DNA of 64,000 nt from Porphyromonas vaginalis (GTDB taxonomy: Bacteria > Bacteroidota > Bacteroidia > Bacteroidales > Porphyromonadaceae): assembly GCF_958301595.1 (NCBI RefSeq), contig NZ_CATQJU010000001.1, forward strand, positions 310,001 through 374,000, read 5' to 3'. This document shows, piece by piece, positions 39,728 to 48,187 of this stretch. The notes below the pieces were generated by a model. That model searched no databases, was not told the DNA's origin, and was given only the letters and a program-made list of their open reading frames with translations. Position 1 is the first letter of the stretch. Every line of letters starts with the position of its first letter. Both the position numbers and the translations under genes were made by a program.

Positions 39728-40345
39728 CTATTGAGTTATAGGTTTTGTATTTGCATGATTGGTCAGTCCCTGTCTGAGTAGTTGCTTCATCGCAGCGATG
39801 ATGCGTAGGTAGTCCTCCTTACCATACTCATGGTGGTAGCGATTGATGTAAGGTGCCTCCAGACTCTTGAAGCTCTTGAGGAGTAGGTAGGCTGTCGAGT
39901 TGATATCTGGGACAAGTAGCTCTCCTCGATCGTGTCCCTCCTGCAGGATCCGCTTGAGCATATCGTACTCGCTCTGGTCATACTTGAGGCGAAGGCGCTC
40001 GATGTTGAAAGTGTCGCTAAAGAAGCTCGCATTGTGTTCACCCTGCCTCTGCACCGTCTTCTGGATCAGCTGCAGATGATTGTCCAGCAACACCATCAGC
40101 TTAGTAATCGCATCACCCGGACGAGACAGTACCTCACTCAGCGACTGGCTCATCAGACTGATCTCCCGCTCTATGACCGCCATAAGCAGCGCCTGCTTGT
40201 CCTTATAATAAGTATAGACCGTGCGCCGACTGCACCCCACAGCCTCTGCAATAGCGACCATGGTCGTCTCCTCGACTCCTTGCTGCACAAAGAGCGTGTG
40301 AGCCATTTGGACGATGCGCTGGCGCGTGTGTTGTGTAGAGGTCAT
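39728..40345 (-). CDS. TetR/AcrR-family transcriptional regulator
   Basis: A 205-residue regulator. The N-terminal helix-turn-helix (about residues 8-55: HTLFVQQGVEETTMVAIAEAVGCSRRTVYTYYKDKQALL) is typical of TetR. The C-terminal ligand-binding domain is helical and not assignable to a ligand class. It is the first gene of a minus-strand set with fabG, so a role in sensing acyl-CoA or fatty-acid state is plausible but only inferred. It is divergent from the histidine kinase at 40453. Confidence 0.88.
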   Translation of the reverse strand: MTSTQHTRQRIVQMAHTLFVQQGVEETTMVAIAEAVGCSRRTVYTYYKDKQALLMAVIEREISLMSQSLSEVLSRPGDAITKLMVLLDNHLQLIQKTVQRQGEHNASFFSDTFNIERLRLKYDQSEYDMLKRILQEGHDRGELLVPDINSTAYLLLKSFKSLEAPYINRYHHEYGKEDYLRIIAAMKQLLRQGLTNHANTKPITQ

Positions 40346-40384
40346 AAGTGCGTGATCGATAATAAAAGCGTGAGATATTCGTTA

Positions 40385-40392
40385 CAAAGATA
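40385..40392 (-). promoter_or_regulatory. -7 element TATCTTTG for the tetR-fabG unit
   Basis: On the minus strand TATCTTTG lies about 40 bp upstream of the tetR start at 40345. No clear TTG is found at the expected -33 spacing. Confidence 0.45.
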
Positions 40393-40452
40393 CAGCTTTG
40401 CGCCGAATGTACCCTTTGGGATCGAGCGCACGCCATTCTAATCCTCACCCAC

Positions 40453-41613
40453 ATGTCATCCTCCAGGAGATTACTCGGCTCCCTGCCTACCAATATACTA
40501 CTTGTCGTGCTGGCGCTCGTCGTGGCACTCCTCCCGCTCATCCTCTCGGAGCCACTCGTGAGACGCATGGCCGACGAGGAGCGACTCAAGATGCAGACCT
40601 GGGCCGAGGCAACCGAGTGCATAGCTAGCCAAAGTGACGAGCAGCTCAATGCCCTAGCCCTCCAAATCTTAGAGTCAAACACCACCATACCGCTCATCCT
40701 CACAGACAGCCTCGGGAATATCCTAGGATACAAAAACATTGACTCCGTGGCGGTCGCTCGTGACTCGACCTATCTGGAGAAGCGGCTCACAGCTTTTCGC
40801 TCTGGCTACGCACCCATCGAGATTGACTTAGGTACCGCTGGGCGCCAATACCTTTACTACAGCGACAGCAGTAATCTGAGGCGGTTGCTACGCTTCCCCT
40901 ATCTGCAGACAGGTATCTTCATCCTCTACATCATCATCCTCGTCCTCACCATTCGTAGCCTACTGCACTGGGAGCAGGACCGTATATGGGTCGGACTCAG
41001 CAAGGAGACCGCCCACCAGCTCGGCACGCCCATCTCCTCGCTTATGGCGTGGACCGAACTGCTCAAGAGCTACGACCTCCCCCCCGAGATCATCGAGAGC
41101 ATCGGCCAAGATGTCAATCGCCTCGAGCTGATCGCCCACCGTTTCCAAAAAGTCGGCAGCCTACCCGAGCTCACCCCCATAGAGCTCAACGGACTGGTCG
41201 CCACCTCCGTGCAATACCTCTCACGACGCATCTCCAGACAGGTAGAGATCGTCTTTGAGCCAGCACCCGAGGAGCTCTACTGCCTCATCACGCCCGACCT
41301 CATGAGCTGGGTCGTGGAGAACATCGTTAAGAACGGCGTCGACGCGATGGACGGCAAGGGCACGATCACCATCACCACGGAGGCTCACGGCAAGAACGCC
41401 TACCTCGAGATCACCGACACGGGCCGTGGTATGACACGCGCCACGCAGCGGATGATCTTCAAGCCAGGCTTCACCACCAAGGAGCGTGGCTGGGGGCTCG
41501 GCTTATCGCTCGCACGTCGCATCATACGTCACTACTTCCGCGGGCGCATCTACGTCAAGCGCTCCGAGCTACAAGTCGGTACCACCTTCCGGATCACCCT
41601 CCCCCTGCAGTAG
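40453..41613 (+). CDS. Membrane sensor histidine kinase
   Basis: A 386-residue kinase. Two transmembrane helices (about 13-35 and 154-176) flank a roughly 115-residue periplasmic sensor. The dimerisation/phosphoacceptor helix contains KETAHQLGTPISSLMAW near residue 192 (His is the likely phosphosite). The ATPase domain has the N box NIVKNGVDAM near 295, G1 DTGRGM near 326, the F box IFKPGFTTKE and G2 GWGLGLSLA near 346. No response regulator is adjacent, so it is an orphan in this window. The Gln-Leu-Gly-Thr after the His is a Bacteroidetes variant of the usual ELRTP. Confidence 0.9.
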   Translation: MSSSRRLLGSLPTNILLVVLALVVALLPLILSEPLVRRMADEERLKMQTWAEATECIASQSDEQLNALALQILESNTTIPLILTDSLGNILGYKNIDSVAVARDSTYLEKRLTAFRSGYAPIEIDLGTAGRQYLYYSDSSNLRRLLRFPYLQTGIFILYIIILVLTIRSLLHWEQDRIWVGLSKETAHQLGTPISSLMAWTELLKSYDLPPEIIESIGQDVNRLELIAHRFQKVGSLPELTPIELNGLVATSVQYLSRRISRQVEIVFEPAPEELYCLITPDLMSWVVENIVKNGVDAMDGKGTITITTEAHGKNAYLEITDTGRGMTRATQRMIFKPGFTTKERGWGLGLSLARRIIRHYFRGRIYVKRSELQVGTTFRITLPLQ

Positions 41614-41644
41614 CTCCCCTAGCCCACCCCCCTCGCCTTCTTTT

Positions 41645-41685
41645 CGGCCAAAAGTTGAAACGAAACACGGCCAAAAGTGGAAACG
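41645..41685 (+). repeat. Two 18-bp direct repeats with 23-bp period
   Basis: CGGCCAAAAGTTGAAACG (41645-41662) and CGGCCAAAAGTGGAAACG (41668-41685) differ at one base. They lie just after the histidine kinase stop. No gene is recognised between 41614 and 42640. Confidence 0.6.
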
Positions 41686-41789
41686 CCGAAAGAGAGCTTT
41701 CCGGTTTAAGCTGATAGCGAGCGGGTTAGAGCGAGAACCTCTGGAGTGTATCAATGACGCTTCCTAGAGAAGCAACGCTGCTGTGCGGG

Positions 41790-41990
41790 AGGCTAAAAGT
41801 TCTCACGTGTAAAATTCCAAACAGCTAGCTGGGAAGCAAAAATTCTCCACGTAGGCGCAAAATAAAACTTCGGAAGAATGAAATGAAACTTCGGAGGAAT
41901 GAAATCATAAGTCCGAAGAATTTTCCTGCGCCTCACTGGATAATCAGAGATCTCCACTGGGGTATTTTCGATTTCCTCCATAGAGTAGTT
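41790..41990 (-). repeat. Degenerate inverted copy of the CCACGTGG repeat core (R3a)
   Basis: On the minus strand this shows the 21-bp bricks (TTCATTCCTCCGAAG, CATTTCATTCTTCCGAAG) and worn palindromes (CCACGTAG, CCAGTGGAG, CACGTG). It lies immediately before, and opposite in orientation to, copy R3b. Confidence 0.65.
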
Positions 41991-41999
41991 GATGAGCTT

Positions 42000-42466
42000 A
42001 TTATATATAATGTGTCCACCCAGCTCTCCAAACTCTAGCCTCCAATCTCTAACTCCTAACCTCTAATCTCCATTTACATATCTTTACGGGGAAATTTGTC
42101 CGATCCCCTCCTTTCTCGAATATCCACTTGGATATTTTTCATTTTCCACGTGGGCGTCAAAAAATTCCTCCGAAGTTTCATTTCATTCTTCCGAAGTTTC
42201 ATTTCATTCCTCCGAAGTTTCATTTGATTCCTCCGAGGAATTTTTTCTTTTCCACGTGGGCATTTCGAAATATCCACGTGGAAATCACTTTTCCCCGACA
42301 CAGCACCATTTTAATATGTAGTCTGTTCTAAATTATTGTAATGAGCTGGCGTCGGATTTCGCCAGCCAGACTGACGCATTATAATCGCACTTTCAGGAGC
42401 TGCACATAACGACAAGCGAGGAATAGAGAGGTCGATAAGCTCATTGTATACAATGCGTCAGCCCTG
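42000..42466 (+). repeat. Partly decayed composite CCACGTGG repeat R3b
   Basis: A left-arm remnant (TATATAATGTGTCCACCC), a CTCTAAY tract (about 42020-42070), ACATATCTTTACGGGGAAATTTG, palindromes at 42124 (one mismatch; P1 and P2 apparently fused), 42146, 42252 and 42274, four 21-bp bricks at 42167-42240, the conserved tail, and a right MITE arm at 42367-42466 whose first end has lost GG (CAGACTGACGC). Confidence 0.85.
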
Positions 42467-42508
42467 CTTGATATGTCCTTTCAGACTTTTGTCGGACAGG
42501 AATAAAAA

Positions 42509-42548
42509 ATATCCACGTGAGAAATTGGGACGTTTCTCACGTGGATAT
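42509..42548. other. Perfect 16-bp stem hairpin with CACGTG core
   Basis: ATATCCACGTGAGAAA (42509-42524) pairs exactly with TTTCTCACGTGGATAT (42533-42548) around an 8-nt loop. It lies about 100 bp beyond the stop of the minus-strand GYF/CD225 gene and may act as its terminator, or be another relative of the CCACGTGG repeats. Confidence 0.65.
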
Positions 42549-42640
42549 CTGAAAGCGGTTGTTTTGTAGTCAGAATGCCCGACGAGACCTGATTAGTTGC
42601 TCTCGGTGGCAAGCCACCTGTCGGATAGCTAAGAGGCTGT

Positions 42641-43159
42641 CTACAAAGCTGCCGAGACTGCCGACGTAGCAGCAATAGCTATGGCTACGAAGATAGCTAT
42701 GGAAATACCTATGCACACAGCAGCTGCAATGGCAAGCCCCCTAGCCCACTGAAGCGACTTGCGACTTGCGTTCTCAGCCTCTGCGTAGTTGCCTCTATCA
42801 TAGTGTGTAGAGACCTGTATCGAGTAGATAAGCGGTATGATCCCTAGCGGAAAGAAGAATAAGACGCAGAGGATGCTCCACACAAGGTTGTCGGGTGGCA
42901 TTGCGGGTCGGTTTTGTGGCTGCATGGGGTTGCCATAGCCATACGGGGTGCCGTAAGCCGGAGCTCCTGCGTAAGGATTGGGACCAGGTGCTTGGTACCC
43001 AAAGAGGGGACGTAGCTCATCCAGAGTCTGAGCGGTACAAGCATCGCTCATTCCATCGACGCGTATTATAGTCTGGGGAGTAATCCTTCGTGCGGACAAC
43101 TCCTCAAGCGTGTAGGGACCTAGTTCTTGTCCATTGCAGACGATGTAGTACAGCCTCAT
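42641..43159 (-). CDS. GYF_2 plus CD225/dispanin-type membrane protein
   Basis: A 172-residue protein. An N-terminal GYF_2-like domain (about residues 1-50: YYIVCNGQELGPYTLEEL, Tyr/Gly-Pro-Tyr/Phe pattern) is followed by a Pro/Gly/Tyr-rich linker and a CD225/dispanin domain. That domain has two hydrophobic segments (about 90-112 and 142-168) around the conserved loop PLIYSIQVSTHYDRGNYAEAENASRKSLQWA. This fusion is frequent in Bacteroidetes, but its role is unknown. Single gene on the minus strand. Confidence 0.8.
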   Translation of the reverse strand: MRLYYIVCNGQELGPYTLEELSARRITPQTIIRVDGMSDACTAQTLDELRPLFGYQAPGPNPYAGAPAYGTPYGYGNPMQPQNRPAMPPDNLVWSILCVLFFFPLGIIPLIYSIQVSTHYDRGNYAEAENASRKSLQWARGLAIAAAVCIGISIAIFVAIAIAATSAVSAAL

Positions 43160-43340
43160 GCTTCTAGTTTATTTTATGATTTATATGAGCGAGATCGCAA
43201 AGCTTAGCGAAGCTCAGAATCTCTTTTTTGGGCTCAATCTATGTTCTTCGTACGCAAAGGTATGTAATCACTTGGACTTATACAATAGTGCTAGATGCTG
43301 CTTGTCGGGGTAGCAATAGCACGCTCGAAAGATGTGTCTC

Positions 43341-43392
43341 CCTCTACTCTCTAATCTCTAATCTCTAATTTCTAACCTCTAATCTCTAGTCT
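43341..43392. repeat. CTCTAAY heptamer tract before rsmA
   Basis: About seven imperfect CTCTAAT/CTCTAAC/TTCTAAC units in a row. It matches the tracts at 32950-33018 and those within the composite repeats. It lies just upstream of the rsmA promoter region. Confidence 0.75.
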
Positions 43393-43417
43393 CCCCTCTC
43401 CCTTGACGGAAAAGTTG

Positions 43418-43425
43418 TACTTTTG
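43418..43425 (+). promoter_or_regulatory. -7 element TACTTTTG of rsmA
   Basis: TACTTTTG lies 24 bp upstream of ATG 43449. The nearest upstream TTG (43403) is only 12 bp away, so the -33 part is poor. Confidence 0.45.
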
Positions 43426-43448
43426 GCACAACAACGAGCGAAAGAACT

Positions 43449-44264
43449 ATGGATTCTGTACGAGCGAAGAAATATCTGGGGCAGCACTTTCTCACGGATC
43501 GTGGTGCAGCACAGCGCATTGCCGACTCGATCGCCGACTATCTCGGTACGCCGATACTAGAGGTGGGCCCTGGCATGGGCGTCCTGACGCAGCCACTCCT
43601 AGAGGCGGGGCACGACCTGCAGGTGATCGACATAGATCACGAGAGTATCGAATATCTGCACCAGCACTTTCCGCAATTGAGCCAGGAGGGGCGGATCATC
43701 GAGGGGGACTTTCTCAAGCTCCCCGCTGAGGAGCTGATACCTGGTCGGGCGGACACGCCTTTTGTGGTGATCGGCAACTATCCGTACAATATCTCTTCGC
43801 AGATCTTCTTTCGCATCCTAGAGCTACGCGAGCGCATCCCTGCTGTAGCGGGTATGCTACAGCACGAGGTGGCACAGCGGCTGTGTGCCTCGCCTGGAGG
43901 GCGTGACTACGGCATCCTGAGCGTCTTGCTCCAGTGCTGGTACGACTGCGACTACCTCTTTAAGGTGTCTAAGCGTGACTTCAATCCACCGCCCAAGGTA
44001 GATGGCGGCGTTATGATCGCACGACGAAATAGTCGCACCGCACTACCCTGCGATGAGGCTAACTTCAAGCGGGTGGTCAAAACCGCCTTCGGACAGCGTC
44101 GGAAGATGCTACGCAATGCCTTGATGTCGCTCTTTGGCAAGGAGTTCCCCTACGCTGATCATGAGATCTTCACGCTTCGTGCGGAGCGTCTCTCGGTAGA
44201 GGACTTCATCGGCCTCACCTTAATGTACGAAGCTCTACCAACTGACAACCTAACAACACCTTAA
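43449..44264 (+). CDS. rsmA: 16S rRNA (adenine1518-N6/adenine1519-N6)-dimethyltransferase
   Basis: A 271-residue KsgA/RsmA enzyme that dimethylates two adjacent adenines in the 3' hairpin of 16S rRNA using SAM. Motifs: KKYLGQHFLTD at the N-terminus, SAM motif I EVGPGMGVLTQPLL near residue 38, motif II VIDIDHESI near 61, motif IV GNYPYNISSQIFF near 112 (N-x-P-Y/F-x-x-S catalytic loop), and the C-terminal KTAFGQRRKMLRNAL. Length is normal. It precedes an alkaline phosphatase gene by 11 bp. Confidence 0.96.
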   Translation: MDSVRAKKYLGQHFLTDRGAAQRIADSIADYLGTPILEVGPGMGVLTQPLLEAGHDLQVIDIDHESIEYLHQHFPQLSQEGRIIEGDFLKLPAEELIPGRADTPFVVIGNYPYNISSQIFFRILELRERIPAVAGMLQHEVAQRLCASPGGRDYGILSVLLQCWYDCDYLFKVSKRDFNPPPKVDGGVMIARRNSRTALPCDEANFKRVVKTAFGQRRKMLRNALMSLFGKEFPYADHEIFTLRAERLSVEDFIGLTLMYEALPTDNLTTP

Positions 44265-44275
44265 ATACAACCTTT

Positions 44276-45967
44276 ATGAAAAGCATCCTACGTATCTTAC
44301 TGCTGCTCCTCCCCACGCTCTCACTGCTGGGGCAGCAAAAGGAGTACCCCCTACCAGAGCGACCTGCGAAGAATGTGATCCTCCTTATCTCAGACGGCAC
44401 CTCGCTACCGACAGTCTCACTGGCACGCTGGTACCAGAGGGCGCTCGACCCTCAGGCGCAGCACCTATCGCTCGACCCTTACCTCTCGGGGAGTGTCATC
44501 ACCTACTGCTCCAATGCGCCTATCGGGGACTCGGCTCCGACCACCTCTTGCTATATGACGGGAGTTCCTTCGATCGATGGCTTTATCGCGACCTATCCGT
44601 ACAGCGAGCCACACAATGACTTGGTACCGCTCGACTCTTCGTGGGCTTATCGACCTGTCGTGACCCTTTTGGAGGCTGCCAAGCAGAAGCAAGGCAAGCG
44701 TATCGGGGTCGTCTGTACGTGCGAATTTCCCCACGCTACGCCAGCAGACTGCACGGCTCACTCGTCCTCTCGTAAGCTCTACAAGAGCATCGTGCCACAG
44801 ATGGTGGACAATGGCGTGGACCTCCTCCTAGGCGGTGGTACCTCGCTGATGACGAGCGAACTAAAGGAGCGTCTGAACCGCCAGGGCATAGCACTTTACC
44901 TCGATGATCTCGCAGCTATGCGGGTGCATCGAGGGGGCGGTATGTGGGCACTCTTCGACAAGATGGATATGCCGTACGACCTGGACAGGCGTTCGCTGGG
45001 AGACACGCTGCGCTATCCTTCGCTGGCTGAGATGACAGAGACGGCGATCCGTAATCTGGAGAACCCTAACGGCTTCGTGCTGATGGTCGAGGGTAGCAAG
45101 GTAGACTGGGCGGCTCACGCCAACGATCCCGTGACGATGGCTACAGAGTTTCTAGCTTTTGACAAGGCGGTTGCCGTGGCGCTGGACTATGCACAGCGGG
45201 ACGGGAATACGATCGTCCTCGTGACGGCAGATCATGGTAATAGTGGTATGAGCATCGGTCGTGTGGATCGGGGCTATGCGCGTCTGACACTCGATGAACT
45301 GATCATGCCGCTGACACGCTTTCGCTATAGCTCGGTAGAGCTGGGTCGCAAGACGAGCCAGACGGCTCTCTCACACTTGGCCGACAGTCTCTACAGCTGG
45401 AGCGGTATACGTCCTTCGGATGAGGAGCTGGCGGAGATCAATGCTGTCGAGGACTATGCCTGCTCGACACTCTCGGCTGAGCAACGCAAGGCGAAGTATG
45501 CGGAGCTGGGCTGGAGCCAGAAGTATCGTCTGAAGGAGTACTTTGTGGACTGGATGAAGCGTCACCTGCTCATTGGCTTTACAACGCATGGGCATACAGG
45601 CGAAGAGGTCTTTCTCGCTAGCTACACGCCACAGCAGTTGACACCGATCAGAGGTTGTGTGACCAACATTGATCTGCATAACTATATGCGTACGCAACTG
45701 GGGCTGGAGCAGACAATGCTGGAGCTGTCGGAGGAGTACTATGCGCCACACGATGCGCTCTTTCCTCAGGCTCAGTATGAGATAACGGGCGACCAGCCCG
45801 AGGAGAAGCGAATCACGATCCACTACAAGGGACACGCGATCGAGCTACGCGCCTACCAGCGCAGAGCATGGGTTGACGGGGTGGAGCAAGAACTCCCGAC
45901 GCCTGTTGTCTACGTCTCCGAGACGAACAAGTTTTACCTCTCTCGTAGCTTGGTGCGCCAGCTTTAG
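44276..45967 (+). CDS. phoA: Alkaline phosphatase (periplasmic)
   Basis: A 563-residue enzyme with a signal peptide (residues 1-19, ILRILLLLLPTLSLLGQ). It hydrolyses phosphomonoesters using Zn and Mg. Active-site elements: LLISDGTS near residue 38 (metal Asp), DSAPTTSCYMTG near 84 (Ser/Thr nucleophile region), MVEGSKVDWAAHANDP near 263, and VTADHGNSGM near 318. The C-terminal HGHTGEEV near 437 supplies the last metal His. Its stop abuts the stop of the convergent EamA gene with no spacer. Confidence 0.93.
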   Translation: MKSILRILLLLLPTLSLLGQQKEYPLPERPAKNVILLISDGTSLPTVSLARWYQRALDPQAQHLSLDPYLSGSVITYCSNAPIGDSAPTTSCYMTGVPSIDGFIATYPYSEPHNDLVPLDSSWAYRPVVTLLEAAKQKQGKRIGVVCTCEFPHATPADCTAHSSSRKLYKSIVPQMVDNGVDLLLGGGTSLMTSELKERLNRQGIALYLDDLAAMRVHRGGGMWALFDKMDMPYDLDRRSLGDTLRYPSLAEMTETAIRNLENPNGFVLMVEGSKVDWAAHANDPVTMATEFLAFDKAVAVALDYAQRDGNTIVLVTADHGNSGMSIGRVDRGYARLTLDELIMPLTRFRYSSVELGRKTSQTALSHLADSLYSWSGIRPSDEELAEINAVEDYACSTLSAEQRKAKYAELGWSQKYRLKEYFVDWMKRHLLIGFTTHGHTGEEVFLASYTPQQLTPIRGCVTNIDLHNYMRTQLGLEQTMLELSEEYYAPHDALFPQAQYEITGDQPEEKRITIHYKGHAIELRAYQRRAWVDGVEQELPTPVVYVSETNKFYLSRSLVRQL

Positions 45968-46888
45968 CTATACCTGCTTGAGTCGACGCATCAGTAGCGG
46001 CGACACGACTAGTAGCAGGACCGCTAGCAGGACGACGCCGATGCCGACACCTTGACCTAGGGAGAGTTCCTCGCCTAGAGCTAGTGCCCCGACGATGACG
46101 GCTGTGAGTGGTTCCAGCGCGCCCATGATAGCGGTCGGCGTGGAACCTATTCGCTGTACCGCCCAGACGAGCGTGATATTAGCGCAGACGGTCGGGATGA
46201 GTGCTAGCAGGGCGGTATAGATCCATTGCGTCGTATTGTCTAGGAGGAGGTTGGCGCCAGTCGCTTTGCAAAAGAGCGCAAAGAGTATGGCCGAAAGTCC
46301 CATGACGTAGGTGGTCAGCTTGAAGCTGCTCATCGGCTCTAGGCGAGAGTGCCGAAGGATCACGATGTAGGTGGCGTAGCAAAAGCCTGAAAAAAGTACC
46401 GTAAGCAACGGCCTGAGCGGTATGGAGGTCACATCTGACTCGAAGAAGCCAGAGATGAGCGATACGCCACCTAAAGCTAAGAGGACAGCCAGCCCCTGCA
46501 GTACATTGATCCGCTGACGAAAGACGACAAACATGAGTAGCACCACAAATGTTGGGTAGCTGAAGTGTAGCACCGTAGCGACTCCGGACGGCATGTGCTG
46601 GTAGCCCTCGATGAGCAGGAAGGAGGAGAAGAAGTACAAGACAGACAAGGCAAGCAGGATCAAGAAGCTTCGCCACGATACCCGTAGCGACTCTCTACGT
46701 ATCACGACGATGCTACCGACGATGAGTGCTGCAATGAGAAAGCGGTACATCAGCACGGTCCCCTCTGCCACGCCCTGCGACAGCACGGGTATGCTCAGCA
46801 GAGGTATCAGTCCAAAGGTGGCCGATGAGATGAGTCCCATCAGATAGCCCAGCCAGTCGGTCGAGGGGGTAGTTGTCTTGTCTGTCAT
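45968..46888 (-). CDS. EamA/DMT-family inner-membrane transporter
   Basis: A 306-residue protein with ten hydrophobic helices arranged as two EamA repeats (about residues 10-145 and 160-300). Typical DMT segments are visible: VLHFSYPTFVVLLMFVVFRQRINVLQGLAVLLALGG at the end of repeat one, and GSTPTAIMGALEPLTAVIVGALALGEELSLGQGVGI in repeat two. These proteins export small metabolites; the substrate is unknown. Convergent with phoA (zero-bp spacing between stops) and divergent from no gene. Confidence 0.88.
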   Translation of the reverse strand: MTDKTTTPSTDWLGYLMGLISSATFGLIPLLSIPVLSQGVAEGTVLMYRFLIAALIVGSIVVIRRESLRVSWRSFLILLALSVLYFFSSFLLIEGYQHMPSGVATVLHFSYPTFVVLLMFVVFRQRINVLQGLAVLLALGGVSLISGFFESDVTSIPLRPLLTVLFSGFCYATYIVILRHSRLEPMSSFKLTTYVMGLSAILFALFCKATGANLLLDNTTQWIYTALLALIPTVCANITLVWAVQRIGSTPTAIMGALEPLTAVIVGALALGEELSLGQGVGIGVVLLAVLLLVVSPLLMRRLKQV

Positions 46889-46919
46889 ATAATATGAGAT
46901 TATTGGGTCGTATAGAAAG

Positions 46920-46966
46920 GAGCCTCATTGCTCTAGTTACAATCGTACGCTAGACCAATGAGGCTC
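46920..46966 (-). terminator. Hairpin terminator of rpoD
   Basis: GAGCCTCATTG (46920-46930) pairs exactly with CAATGAGGCTC (46956-46966). Read on the minus strand it lies 45 bp after the rpoD stop, followed by CTTTCTAT, a weak T-run. Confidence 0.7.
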
Positions 46967-47011
46967 TTTATATGATAGCGTGATATGCGCCTCTGCTATC
47001 GAGCGAGACGA

Positions 47012-47878
47012 CTATCCAAGATATGCCTTTAGGTATTCGCAGCGGTCAGACTGCTTGAGACGGCGGATCGCTTTCTCCTTGATCTGACGCACACGCTCAC
47101 GAGAGAGCTTGGTGCGCTCACCGATCTCCTCGAGAGTCATCTCAGGACAACCGATGCCGAAGAAGCAGCGTAGCACCTCCGCCTCACGATCTCCCAGCTG
47201 ATCCAGGATACGATCTATCTCCGCAGAGAGAGACTCGTTGATCAGACTGCTATCGGTCGAGGGCGTGTCTTCATTGACCAGGACGTCTAGCATGTTATTG
47301 TCCTCACCCTCTACAAAGGGAGCGTCGAGCGACTGATGCTTGCCCTGCACCTTGAGTGCCTCACGGATCTTGTCCTCGGGGAGCTCCAGCTCAGCAGCTA
47401 TCTCCTGCGGACTAGGACGACGACCATTGAGCTGCTCGAACTTGACGATCGCCTTATTCATCTTCTGCTGCAGTCCCACCTGATTGAGCGGCAGACGCAC
47501 GATGCGTGACTGCTCTGCTAGTGCCTGCAGGATAGACTGACGGATCCACCATACAGCGTAGGAGATGAACTTAAATCCACGTGTCTCGTCAAACTTCTCG
47601 GCCGCCTTGATCATTCCAATGTTTCCCTCATTGATCAGGTCAGGAAGGCTCAGGCCTTGGTTCTGATATTGCTTTGCCACAGAGACGACAAACCGGAGGT
47701 TGGCCTCCACCAGCTTGTTCAATGCACGCCGATTACCACGATGTATCTCACGCGCCAGCTCCACTTCCTCTTCGGGAGATATGAGGCTCGTTCGCCCGAT
47801 CTCTTGGAGGTAACGATCCAGCGACGCACTCTCACGATTGGTGATCGACTGATTGATTTTTAATTGTCTCATTGCCAT
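47012..47878 (-). CDS. rpoD: Primary RNA polymerase sigma factor (Bacteroidetes sigma-ABfr type)
   Basis: A 288-residue sigma-70 protein. It begins with region 1.2 ([14 protein letters not shown]) and has region 2 with [33 protein letters not shown], region 3, and region 4.2 with [30 protein letters not shown]. Lack of region 1.1 and the short length are characteristic of Bacteroidetes primary sigma factors, which recognise the TTG/TAnnTTTG promoters noted in this window. The start could be Met3 (47872) rather than 47878. Single-gene unit with a terminator at 46920-46966. Confidence 0.94.
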   Translation of the reverse strand: MAMRQLKINQSITNRESASLDRYLQEIGRTSLISPEEEVELAREIHRGNRRALNKLVEANLRFVVSVAKQYQNQGLSLPDLINEGNIGMIKAAEKFDETRGFKFISYAVWWIRQSILQALAEQSRIVRLPLNQVGLQQKMNKAIVKFEQLNGRRPSPQEIAAELELPEDKIREALKVQGKHQSLDAPFVEGEDNNMLDVLVNEDTPSTDSSLINESLSAEIDRILDQLGDREAEVLRCFFGIGCPEMTLEEIGERTKLSRERVRQIKEKAIRRLKQSDRCEYLKAYLG

Positions 47879-48187
47879 GGCTATACTCGATTTAAAGGGT
47901 TAACTCTACAATACGTTCACGCACTCCAATCATCCACAGAAGAGCGCTGTACGCAAAGGGGTACAAATACTCAGTGTACTCAAACCGGTTGCAAAGGTCG
48001 TAAAAACAAATGACATGAACGACATTTGTAAGATACATTAACCTTTGAAGGTCTAAGCAATACTCTTTTGAAGCTCCTAGAGAGCGTTGGTTTAAGTCTC
48101 TAGAGGTAGCAACAGCTCCATCTCTCTGGTCTTTAGAGAGCCAAACGTCTAAAAGTTTATTTCATCACTCTAAGGTCGACTCCATAA
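47879..48187. other. Gene-free spacer between rpoD and the PBP1A gene
   Basis: This roughly 310-bp AT-richer spacer should contain the rpoD promoter on the minus strand. A GACCTTTG at 47992-47999 (minus) is close to the -7 consensus but lacks the TA. CTAGAGAG/CTCTAGAG repeats occur near 48080-48110. No gene or RNA is recognised. Confidence 0.4.
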
